From Callipepla californica brunnescens (Eukaryota; Chordata; Aves; Galliformes; Odontophoridae), in NCBI GenBank assembly GCA_023055505.1, contig JALIRH010000036.1, positions 868,001-932,000 of the forward strand: a DNA stretch of 64,000 bases. Reading direction: 5' to 3'. Below the pieces are notes generated by a model. That model saw nothing but the letters and a program-made list of their open reading frames with translations, was not told where the DNA came from and made no database searches. This document shows, in pieces, positions 43,508 to 53,313 of this stretch; the first letter of the stretch is position 1; each line of letters begins with the position of its first letter. The position numbers were made by a program, and so were the translations under genes.

Positions 43508-44142
43508 TCAGCTTCTCCTTCTTCTCCAGAAGCCTGAAAAAAATAAGGGGCATAGAGCTGGAGGCGGAGGGTTTCTGCTCTGAGGCTGGCAGCCAGCTGC
43601 CCCTATCCCCTCCTCTTTGGCCACAGGGAATTCCTGGGCCTGACCTGGGACCTACGGGCTTTGTAGTGGTTGCATCCCAGCCCCGTCTGCACGCCGATCC
43701 TCTCCATCCTCGTCCCAAAGCAGCCAGAGAAGTGTCTCCGTCCGTAGGAGGAGAGGAGGCTCCTCCACTGGCTCTGCCTCTCTGCTGGTTGGGGAGGGCT
43801 GGGGTCTGGCAGCAGGGCACCCACCGGGCTGCTTTCTAACCCCGGGAGATCCCACTCAGAGCCTCCAGCTTCAGCCTCAGCCCCCAGCTCATCTTCCAGG
43901 GCTGGTGCCCCTTCCTCCTCCTGGAGCTGCTCCAAAGCCTCCAGGAGCTCCTGGAGGGGGAAGCAGAGGTGAGAAGCGATGGCTGCAGCAGCGGATGGGC
44001 AGCCCTGCTCTTGTCCCCATGTCCCCAGGAGTTCCAGCCCCAGTACCTGCAGGGACCGCAGCTCCGCATCATTTTCACCACCAGCCCACGGCAGAAAGAA
44101 CAGCAGTAGTGAGGCCCTGCAGCAAAGAGCCAGCAGCTGCAT
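43508..44142 (-). CDS. ANP/VNP-like natriuretic peptide precursor, probably avian renal natriuretic peptide
   Basis: This is a secreted peptide hormone, probably a ligand of the guanylyl-cyclase natriuretic receptors. Exons are 44142-44047, 43950-43656 and 43533-43508, with phases 0 and 1 as in NPPB, giving 138 residues. The signal peptide MQLLALCCRASLLLFFLPWA leads a very acidic propeptide, then GRR as a processing site and the ring CFGTRMERIGVQTGLGC. The ring is 17 residues with the family FG, RI and GLGC. It has Glu where Asp is usual and Thr where Ser is usual. The spliced tail is NHYKARFWRRRRS, unusually basic. Without the last splice the frame runs to a TAG at 43603 with a different basic tail. 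A TATAA box lies at 44198-44192. The ring resembles mammalian ANP (RMDRIGAQSGLGC) and teleost VNP (CFGTRM). The gene lies between BNP and CNP3. I recall a chicken gene called renal natriuretic peptide in this cluster, but cannot verify identity here. Confidence 0.85.
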
Positions 44143-44191
44143 CCTCTCCCCAGCTCTCTCTGTGTTTCCACTTTGCCCACAGAAGCGTCTC

Positions 44192-44198
44192 CTTATAT
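44192..44198 (-). promoter_or_regulatory. TATA box of the middle natriuretic peptide gene
   Basis: The minus strand reads GGATATAAGG at 44200-44191, about 50 bases upstream of the start codon. I see no paired GATA or M-CAT sites next to it, unlike NPPB. This fits a different tissue pattern, which is inference. Confidence 0.6.
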
Positions 44199-44724
44199 CC
44201 CTGCTCTCTGCCCACGGGGAGCTCAGCTGCCTCCTTCCAGATCCCCACAGGAGCCGGAGCTCTGTGTCCCAGCTTTGAACTGGTTACAACTGGCCCCACA
44301 GGTGACCCTCTGGGAGAGGGGTGTTCCCTGAGTGCAACACCTCCTTCAGAGGGAGAGAACTGCCCCGGGTCACATCCTCCCCTCCTGTTAGCACTCATTT
44401 TCTCAATGATTTCCTCCCCCACTCTGCTCTCCATCGCTGTTGGTGACACAGCAGAAGGACCTTGTGCTTTCTGCCCAATTGCTCAGCCTCACATCTACAG
44501 GCACACAGCTGCTGCTAGCTGCACTGAGCAGGGGTTGATTTCCCCTCCAAGGGATGCATCATTTTTCCTCCGTGGGAGAGAGAAAAAGGAGCTGGGTTTT
44601 TCCCCTCTGCCTGCAGCATCTCTGCACATCTTGTTCTCCTCTGCCTACACGTTTTTGCTCTTTGTGAATCGAGTGAGGTTTGGTTTTAGGAGATGTTACA
44701 AGTTCCTGTGATGATGCACCTCAC

Positions 44725-44785
44725 CTTCTTGGGGGTTGGAATGGGATGATCCCAACCTAAGGCATTCCACGATTCCTCTGGCATT
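44725..44785 (+). mobile_element. Possible decayed CR1 3' tip
   Basis: GGTTGGAATGGGATGATCCC, followed by CAACCTAAGGCATTCCACGA and a TTCCTC stretch, resembles the last 60 bases of a CR1 copy with an internal deletion. It is short and diverged. Confidence 0.4.
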
Positions 44786-45029
44786 CATAGCACCAAGTTG
44801 ACCATGGTAGATCCTTACAGAATCCATCGAGCAGAGCAGCAGACGAGGTCCTTTCAGTCATTGCCTGGGCAACATTCTAGCAACTACAGCAAGTCTCTGC
44901 TTCCTGCACTCCTTGTCTGCTTGGACCTTCACAAATCTCTTTGATTTCAGTAGTTAGGCAGTGATTTCTGCTTGGGCCTTTGTCTCAGGGTCTGCCCTTC
45001 ATCTCTGCAAAGCCAAGGAATGTTCAAAA

Positions 45030-45137
45030 AATGTGGAGGTGCGGTACTTAGGGACGTGGCTTAGTGGCAGTGTTGGTGGATGGTTGGACTGGATCTTAGA
45101 GGTCTTTTCCAGCCTTAATGGTCTATGATCCTATAAT
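45030..45137 (+). mobile_element. CR1 LINE 3' end, sense
   Basis: GTGGCTTAGTGGCAGTGTTG, then GATGGTTGGACTGGATCTTA and TCTTTTCCAGCCTTAATGGT followed by CTATGATCCTATAATG form a CR1 3' terminus with its tail repeat. Confidence 0.85.
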
Positions 45138-45149
45138 GCCTTGATGATG

Positions 45150-45316
45150 GAGTACTGGAGCTGCACACAGAGGTGGTGGAGTTTCCTTCTCTGGAGACGT
45201 TCAGGACCCTCCTGGACGCCTACCTGTGCAACCTGGGCTGGGAGCTGCTTTAGCAGGGGGTTGGACTCGATGATTTCTAGAGGTCCCTTCCAACCCCTAC
45301 AGTTCTGTCATTCCTC
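45150..45316 (+). mobile_element. CR1 LINE 3' end, sense, second copy
   Basis: GGAGCTGCACACAGAGGTGG leads through TCTCTGGAGACGTTCAG, TTTAGCAGGGGGTTGGACTC and CCCTTCCAACCCCTACAG. It is a second CR1 3' end, of a different subfamily, directly downstream of the previous one and in the same orientation. Confidence 0.85.
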
Positions 45317-47700
45317 TGAGTTCAGAGAGTTTTAAATTAAGTTTCTGTGGACTTTTTCTGCCACACACTGTACAACCAAGCAGCAACACACAAACTATAC
45401 TTTTACATTCCCTGCCCTTTTTCTGTCTCCCTGTCCCACAGACCTGCCTACAGCTGGCACCATTTACCTTTGGCTGGAAGCAAACTAGCAATATCAGATG
45501 GTGCAGGACCACGATCTCTGCATCCAGCGGTTGGCAAGTTGTTTTGTTTGAAGTATCTCAAAAAAAGAAGCCTTCTTTCCTGAGAGGAGACTCACATGGG
45601 AAAGGTTTCATGGTGTGTAGGTGTTATTTTACTGCGGGCTTTTCTTCTCACCTCCTCCTGTAATCCTGGTTGGTAAATTCATGCGCTGCTTCTTAGTGGG
45701 GATGGAAATGACACAGCTAGAGCTGAGCTTCCCCTATCTGACTGGCATGCTAGCTTCAAAGGTTAGCTTTGATTGTTTAAATGCTAATAGAACTGAGCAA
45801 ATTGCCTGAAGAACAGACACATCTGGCTTCAGTCCTAGGGATCTAATTACGGAGCCTTTTATGTGAAATAAATTGTTCTTACTTTATGAAAAGTGGCTTT
45901 TAAAAATGTTCACCCAAAATGCCAGGTGATAGGATGGCACGTTACAGCTCAGCGTCGGAGGAATTGGAGCTCTTATCAATTTCTCATTCATCTGCCGTAG
46001 GATTCTGTTCACGGATTGACAGCTCAATCTTCAACCTCTTCAGACCTCTGCTATTTTATCCACAAATAATTTCAAGGCAGCATAGCTGAGTTTGGAAACA
46101 GATGCCAGTAGCACTTATCCTTTCTTTTCTTTTTTCTTCTTTTTAATGCTTTTAGTGCTTTCAGCATTGAAATTCCAACATCAGGAAGCTTTCGTGCCTA
46201 TGAGAATACACCCGCTCCTAGGGTTTCTGCAGGGAAGCTGTCACACCTGGCATTGATAGGAAGGTTACACCTTCCCATTGGCACCAGCTGTCACAACACA
46301 CTTGCTCTTCATTGATTGACACTATAATGTCTGTGTGGATTCACCTTTCTACCACTTAGGTTGCACCTGGCCCACACGAGGGCTAACATGCCCAAGAGGG
46401 AATCTATTTAAGAAAGCTGGATGCTTCCTGTGGGGTTTCTAGGGTCTGCTTCTCCTTAACGTCTCTGTACTGGGGGTGGGGGAAGAAGAAATGAAGTTCT
46501 CTTTCCAAAGGATATTGAGTCAGAGCAATGAACGTGTGGGGTAGAGGTTTTTGTACGATGGAAGCTACAGAAAGGTGAGTTTTATCTATGTGGTCCAATG
46601 CATAGATAAAAGAGCTCTAGGAGGATTTGCCCATGAATGGGACTTTATCTAGAAATGCTGTTTACACTAATCATGCTGCAGCAATTAAGACATTAACACC
46701 TTGTGTAGTGCAAAGTGAATGATGCTGACAAATTGAGGTAATCTTTTATCCTTCCTTCCCTGCTCTCATTCTTCATCTGACTGATGAAGGGCTTCCCTTG
46801 CTTGTTGCTTTGCTTAGGAAAGGCAGCACAAAGAATTCTCTACATGGGTTATTCCAGTGTTTGAGAGGCTCAGAGGTGCCTATGGAAGTGGTGAGACCCT
46901 TCCTTGCCAGCAAGTGACTGTGTAGGGTGTTTTTGCTGTTGCTACTGATTTGTTATCAAATTAACTTAAGCAGAGTAAGTAGGAAACAGCATAGGACCTC
47001 GTAGAAACTGATAACAAGGGCAGCCTTCAGGATGTGCTCTTGGGGTTTCTGCTCAGGGTTTGTGGCACTATCGTGTTGCTGATAACCTCCTCACCAGTGG
47101 TCTGAGGAGATAGATTCTGAAGGCTGCAATAGCTGTAGACAGGTAGAATTAACACTAATTTCTAAATATGTAAGTTGTATTAAAATATGTGAGATATCAG
47201 AAGAAGAGAGGAGCTGTTAGTGGCTTGGGCAAGGGGAGACTATCACCATTAGCAAATCATTCTGTGCTTTCTTGCCTCTGATAGGCAGCTCTTAAGTGCT
47301 TGTATGATATGCTCTTAGAGACTTGCTCCTTCCTAGAGCAAGTCTGCGACTTGAGGGTGAAAGCTGTGTATTGAGAACAGTGTGAGAGAAGAAGCAGGTT
47401 GTCTTAGTTTGGCTCTGAATGTCATGATTCTGGCTCTCCAGCATGTCCTGACTTCTATCCATAGGAACCGTGGTTAGGAGGAGCAGAATCAAAACTTAGC
47501 TAATACATCTGTCCTTTAAGTTCAAATGACAGTGAGCAAAAGGTTTGGTGTCCTGAGCTTGAGATTCTTAACTTAGGAAGGTAACTCTACATTGCTTTTA
47601 CTAGAAAGCGGATTCTGAAATGCTTCTGAATTCTAGTGAGTTATGTCTAATTGTGAACAGCAGCACTACATCCCTTTCAGGAACGATACACAAAAGTAAA
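45317..47700. other. Spacer upstream of the middle gene, 3' of CNP3
   Basis: I recognise no gene here. The frames are short and without family resemblance. The stretch separates the middle natriuretic peptide promoter from the CNP3 polyA site. Confidence 0.55.
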
Positions 47701-47750
47701 TCACAGTGAAAGATTGGAACAGATTCACCCAATTATGGAAAAAAAAAAAG

Positions 47751-48039
47751 TTTATTATCCATGACATAATGGGAATTGTTCATTTATGCATTTATTACAT
47801 AAACAGTACAAATATTCTGGTACTTGAATTTCTGGTAGATGCTCACAAATAATCACTCTGATACAGATAAGCATACAGTTGTGGTGCGTCCTATTCTGTC
47901 TCCCTTAAGTAGCTGAGGGACGAGGTGGAATGGGATTTGTTCAGTACATCATCTGTAGATGGATGGGTGAAGCTGATGCAAATAAGGGTTGAATGTCTGA
48001 CTGAAAGCCAGCAGGTCCTCTGAACCCTTCGAGTCCGTC
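47751..48039 (-). terminator. CNP3: CNP3 3' UTR exon with polyA signals
   Basis: A strong acceptor (TTTCTTGGCAG on the minus strand, last intron base 48040) pairs with the donor at 48452, placing a non-coding third exon here. AATAAA on the minus strand occurs at 47796-47791 and 47756-47751. The intron in the 3' UTR matches the third-exon layout of the other two genes. Confidence 0.7.
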
Positions 48040-48464
48040 CTGCCAAGAAAGCAGAGGAATAAGTAAAAGAAAGAGATGTGTGCAGGATTTCACATGTGGA
48101 AACTGACTGTTTTCTGTCTGTTCTAGGGCCAGCTTCATCCCCAAAGTTTGGACTGACAGAAGAATCCCTTAGGAGCTGGTGAAAACCTCTCTGATCTGAC
48201 AACAGTGACAGCAAGAAGTGCATACATCTGACTCGGAGGAAGGAGCAAGAAGCAGGTAAAGCAGAGCTGTGGATTTCATGGGTTTTAAGGATACGTCTGA
48301 CGATGATATGTTCTGACAGTGATAAACTGCATTTTCAATAGGAAGATAAAAGTTACTCTAAGGCACTCTTTATTAAAGCTTAATTCAATGAGCTTTTCTG
48401 CATATTTACACAAGTTATTAACAAAAACTACGTGCCTGTGGCTTTTTCTTACCGTGGTAAGCAG

Positions 48465-49588
48465 TTAGCATCCCAGTCCACTCATCGACCCAATTCTGTC
48501 CAACTTGACCCCGAAACAGCTCCTGGACAGACCCTTTTTGCTTCTGTTTTGGTATCTCCGAGGTAAACCTAAGAGATCACTGAGGAACCTCTGGACAGCA
48601 CTATCAGTGGATGTGCTCGCACGCTGCTCCCTGGTGTTTTGGGTCCATGGGAACTCAGCCTCTTCCCGATCAAAAGCACCTACTGGGACTGAGTCATCTT
48701 GCTCATGATGCCTCTCTTCTGAGACCAGGGGATGCTCCAGCTCCTCGTCTAACAGCATGGACAGACTCTGAGCAGGGGAAAAAGAAAAAGGTTGGAGGAG
48801 GAGAGGAGAAAATGAAGGGGTCCGGGTACCTCCTTCAGTTAACATAGAGGATTCTAAGTTCATTTACAAGTCGAGAGGTTATCTCATGTTTGGGAACACT
48901 GAAGCAGCAGTTGGGTAGCTGAAATGTGCTGGTTATTTTTTTTTATAGTGGTTTGGAATTCCTGTGCAACAAGTACATCCATGTGCACATGCTTTCTCTC
49001 TAATGCTCTGCCTCTGGAACTCAGGAGCAGGGTCTGCATTACTGCACTGTACAGAAGAGAAAATCCTCTTCACAGTTATGCAGGCACAACCTATTAATTC
49101 AATTTTCAGCTTTAACTAGAAACTTGAGGGAGGACCATGCTCTTAGGCTATAGGAAGGTGCCCTTCTAGGCAAATTCCTTTTTCTCCAGAAGTTCATTGC
49201 TTCACTCAGTCATAGGATGACCCTAAATCTGCAATCTCTAAACTGAACCCACAGGAGAAACGTTTCCATTTAAATTTCCTCGGCTGGTTAGGAATGTAAA
49301 TCCAGTAATTGACTACTTCAGTTTCCCTCCATTTAATAACTCTGTCTGCTCAATGTCAGGATTTCTGCTGCCTTGATCTCTTTGAATGTCTCCCACTTCT
49401 TTAGCTGGGGTTGGAAGAAACATCGATAATCTGAAGTGTTTAAATCCTAAAGAGCATCCATTTCTTTCAATTCTATTGAGCAGCCAGTCACTTACCTGCA
49501 AGCTGGAAACAGGTTTGGCCATTGCCTGCTTCTGACTGACAACAAGCAGCAGGAGGAATCCAGGGCAAAGAAGTTGTTTCAAGTTCAT
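48465..49588 (-). CDS. CNP3: C-type natriuretic peptide 3 precursor (chicken brain CNP)
   Basis: This secreted peptide is a C-type ligand, expected to act through NPR2. Coding exons are 49588-49496 and 48767-48465 with a phase-0 intron, giving 131 residues. The signal peptide is [19 protein letters not shown] through about Ala24. The prosegment is acidic. A Lys-Lys pair precedes the mature [15 protein letters not shown]...SGLGC, which has no tail after the second ring cysteine, the hallmark of CNPs. The 22-residue end agrees with my memory of the CNP first isolated from chicken brain. It differs from mammalian NPPC, which lies on another chromosome. It is therefore the CNP3 paralogue, regarded as the ancestor of ANP, BNP and VNP. 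A GTAAGA donor lies 15 bases after the ring cysteine codon. Confidence 0.93.
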
Positions 49589-49667
49589 CTTCGTTTTTTG
49601 ATATCTGTGATTCTTCCTCTCTTTGAGTCAGTCCAGTTCCGTGTCACTCTGTGTCTCCAGCTACCAG

Positions 49668-49732
49668 CCTTTATATCTTCCTCCAACCCCTCCCAAGTCT
49701 ACCTTTTGAGTCCCAGCCAGTGCAAGGATTGG
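49668..49732 (-). promoter_or_regulatory. CNP3: CNP3 promoter: TATA and CCAAT boxes
   Basis: The minus strand reads TATAAAGG at 49675-49668, about 80 bases before the start codon. A CCAAT box (ATTGG on the plus strand at 49728-49732) lies about 55 bases further upstream, a normal spacing. Confidence 0.7.
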
Positions 49733-49809
49733 TTTGAGGTTCTGGTCTGTTTTCATTCTCCCAAGAGGAGGAGGGAGGAAACATTTCTTCTTTCTGGCTG
49801 GGAATAAAA

Positions 49810-51527
49810 GGAGCATTTTACACTTAAGCAATGCAGCATCACTCTGTTGCTGTGAATCTGAAGGTCTCTGCAGCTTGTGATCTCGGTGCCATTTATATAT
49901 GTCAGCTTGCTTAGCTCACTGTTCCTTAAGTTGATCACTGAAGCTTTCGTTTGCCTCCAGAGAAAAATAATTGTGAAAGAAGTACTGAATGAAAAAGGAA
50001 TTCTATCTGCTCCTCGTTTGCCTGGCTCTGTGAAATACAAAAACAGGGATGTGGGGGGTGTCTCAAAATATGCAATTTGAGGACTAAATATTATCACCCA
50101 ATGTGTTAACATGGCATTAATAAGACACAAGAGTGTGATTTGGAGAAGTGGGTAAATCCAAGACCTAAAAATATGACGGGCAAGTTGTGTGGGAATGTAA
50201 AATCTGATGCACAGAAAGCTTTGCTGTAGCTTAAGTTAATGAAGAGGGTCATCTTCTCCCTTGGATACAAATTAAAATTTCTCTTCTATGTGTTCTTCCT
50301 CTACTTAATGGTTATTAAATCTGAAATTAGTCTGGCAGGAAGCACAGCCACCGTATCTTTCTTGCCACACGTACAGTTGCAGGGATGTTAAAGAGCTGCA
50401 GGATCCCAGTGTGTTTAGTGTGGTATGTTTTACTTTTTCATTGAGTGAATCGAAGCACTGGGTTCAAACAGAATGGATTCTGTGAGCAGAAGAAAATAAA
50501 TCAGCCCTAAGCTAAGGCCTCAAGGTAATTAAATCATTGCTGCTGGCTAGACCTCCCACTAGTGTAAAAGGACCTGGCGGATGTGCATGGCCCCTGATGA
50601 AAATGCATGTAGATAACTGATCCTCCTAAGCCCCCTCATTGCTTCTAATTATCTTTTTACCAGGTTCCATATGAAGAAATGGCCCTTTCTCAGTGTTGGG
50701 GGCAGTGGGGAAGGGCAGCCATAAAATCAGTTGTGTGTTTTGCTGGGGCTTGAGATTTGGCCCCGCTAATAAAACGGGAATATTTCCGAGTATGCAGTAA
50801 TACATCTTGATCTTTCACTGCTTTTTTCCACACGTGTGGTGCAGAAAGTTAAAGGCCATTCGTCTGGATCTGCAGGGAAGGAATGGAAACGGAGGCCCAT
50901 CTGGCACCTTTCATCATATCTTTGAGGTTAAGATTCCGCTTGGTACTGAAAGCCTGGAAAAGGCCAAGGGTTGAAGGTTTTCAGCCTTTTCTTCATCTAT
51001 AGATCAGATAAGGACGTAATAGTTACGTGGAAAGAGATTATCTAAGGAAGCAGCTTATAAAGATCCCTCTGAATCTGGAAAGGAGGCCTGATGCTATGGC
51101 GTTGCTGGGATTTTTTTGTTGTTGATTAAAACCACATTTGAGCCGAATCTTATTAGAAAATAAAATCATAGTATGACTTCATCAGCTACACGTGAGCATT
51201 TCCCCTTCTGGAGAAAGTAAAAAAGCACTTCTCATTTCAGAGGATGGAGGTGTATGCTTTGCAGTGTACGAAGACAGCACGAGAAGGTCAGGACAGAAGT
51301 ATAAGGTTGTTTTATTCATTTGAGATGTTGTTACATGTCTGTGTGTATGGAGATAATTAACCTTCTTGGCTTTGATCTTTCAATTTATATTTTCTCTTGT
51401 TTGAGCTCCAAACTTGTAATTATTTTATGGGACTTCTGAACGGTCTTTCAGGTAACTATCGAACATTAGCACTTGCCAGCCCCACCATCACAGTAATTAT
51501 CCATGACTGCAATGCTCAAAAAAAAAG
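49810..51527. other. Non-coding DNA upstream of CNP3
   Basis: No gene is recognised. Around 50560-50760 and 50990-51070 the sequence is rich in GATA/TATC cores, homeobox-like TAATT and A/T blocks (for example GATTATCTAAGGAAGC). These could be enhancer material for the cluster, but this is only inference. Confidence 0.5.
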
Positions 51528-51690
51528 AATCATAGAAAATTGAGGTTGAAAAGAACTTCTGGAGGTCTTCTGTCCAACTCTGTGCTAAAAGCAGAGCCAG
51601 CTTGGACCAACTTGCTCAGCGCCTTGCTGAGCACTGAAAATCTTAGAGAGGTTCTCCAGCCTCTCTGGGCCCTGATACAGTGCTCAAATA
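51528..51690 (-). mobile_element. CR1 LINE fragment, antisense
   Basis: AATCATAGAAAATTGAGGTT, then AAGAACTTCTGGAGGTC, TCCAACTCTGTGCTAAAAGC and GGTTCTCCAGCCTCTCTGGG are the inverted 3' part of a diverged CR1. Confidence 0.8.
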
Positions 51691-52952
51691 GCTGTGTGAA
51701 AAAAAAAATGATTTCCAAACTTCTAGTTGGAACTGTCCTGGTTGTAACTCACATCATTGGCTTTCATCCTAATGCTGCTCTGTGAGCAGAACACGAGGGT
51801 GATCCGCACCCAAAAACAGTGACACTGGAGGTGACTGCATTTCACAGTGCTACAGAACCTGGAGAAGGAGGACAGCTTCGTTCCTTCTGATCCAAAGCTG
51901 CATTCAAACTGCATTTATTGCAGTGGACAGGAACAGCTAGAAACAGAAAACCATCTCTTCACATTCTGTATCTTTCCAGGGCTCTGGTTAGCATCAGAAG
52001 TCAGTGCCTGAATGTTCATGGCAATTTTAGAATTACAGTTGGGGTCGTGCAGTTAAAAACAACAACAACAACAGCCTTTAACAATAAAATTCAGTCTCTA
52101 AGAAGGGAGGAACTCCTGAGGGCAGCAGAAAATATTCTGGGGACCCAAGATGGATTTGTGGCTGTTTTTGAAGTGATTAAGTGTTTGTTTGTATGGCAAA
52201 TCCTCCAGGTAGGATGGAAGGAAGCGTGAAGAAAGCAGGTTGATGTGTGTTTCTCATCTCCAACAGGATCTTTTTTCCCAGTTTACTGAGATTTGTCTCT
52301 TGTACCAGCAATTTCTTATTAAAAGAATAGGGTTAGGGCATATTGTTCTTCTGGGAATATTTCTGCTCCATCTCTACAGGGTATTCTGAGAAATGCACGA
52401 CGTAAATTTGATGGCATGTGGGATGCTTAGATTGATAACATTAAAGTACTGCCACAGAAACTCATTATCCTCCTCTTTCCTAACCCAGGGACCCCTTTCA
52501 GCCTCCCCCTCCTTCCCAATTGCTCGGGCCAGCATTTCCTGGCTCACTGCAGCTGGCTGAAAGGGCAGAGATGTGTTCGTAGTGCTTTCGTCAAAGTGGG
52601 ACCGCCAAATTCTTGATGGAAGCTGGCACCAGGGCCCCTCATTATAGGACATTAACATTTCACTGTGCTATCTGAGCGTTTGCTTGGTTTTCTCTCTCCC
52701 TTGCCCTCTTCTGATTCATCTGGTGGCCAGGGTTCAGCTCACAGCATCATCACCAGCCCAGACGCGCTGGTTATTACCCATCTGCAGGTGCTCTGCTTGC
52801 TCGTCTGGCACTTTATTACCTTCACCTTAGGATATGTGTTGACAGGAAGGCCCTGTTGTGGGAGGGGGTGCAGGGGCATATGCATCATCAGTTCCCTCTA
52901 CAGAAAAAGAAATGGGCACAAAAAATAATAAGCTCACTTACCTGGTATATGT
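51691..52952. other. Non-coding DNA between CR1 copies
   Basis: Apart from a short CAA repeat near 52058, I see no gene, RNA or organised repeat. Confidence 0.5.
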
Positions 52953-53313
52953 ATGAATGTGGGGTGACCTGATAGTGGCCTTCCAGTCCTTACAGGGAGT
53001 TTATAAACAGGAAGGAAATCAACTTTTTACATGGTCTGATGATGACAGGACAAGAGGGAATGGTTTTAAACTAAAAGAAGGGAGGTTTAGATTAGAGCTC
53101 AGGGGGAATTTTTTCACTGTAAGTAAGGCCCTGGTACTGCTGCCCAGGGAGGTTGTGTCCCTCTCCCTGGAGATGGCCAAGGCCATGTTGTATGTGGCCA
53201 TGATCAGCCTGATCTGGTGCTTGATTGGGTGGTTGGCCACCCTGTTTGTAGCAGGGGGTTGGAACTGGATGATCTTTGAAGTCTCTTCCAACCCAAGCCA
53301 TTCTATGATTCTG
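52953..53313 (+). mobile_element. CR1 LINE 3' part, sense
   Basis: GATGACAGGACAAGAGGGAA, then GGAGGTTTAGATTAGAG, CTGCCCAGGGAGGTTGTG, GGGGGTTGGAACTGGATG and CCAACCCAAGCCATTCTATG (ending in GATT) follow the order of a CR1 3' end. It is 5'-truncated. The reading frame of the reverse-transcriptase tail is broken. Confidence 0.9.

Noticed and set aside
43033..43839. 268-codon plus-strand frame
   Set aside because: It runs across CR1-flanking DNA and antisense to exons 2-3 of the peptide gene, with no recognisable domain.
43905..44711. 268-codon plus-strand frame opposite the middle natriuretic peptide gene
   Set aside because: It is antisense to a well-supported gene in GC-rich sequence, with no family resemblance.
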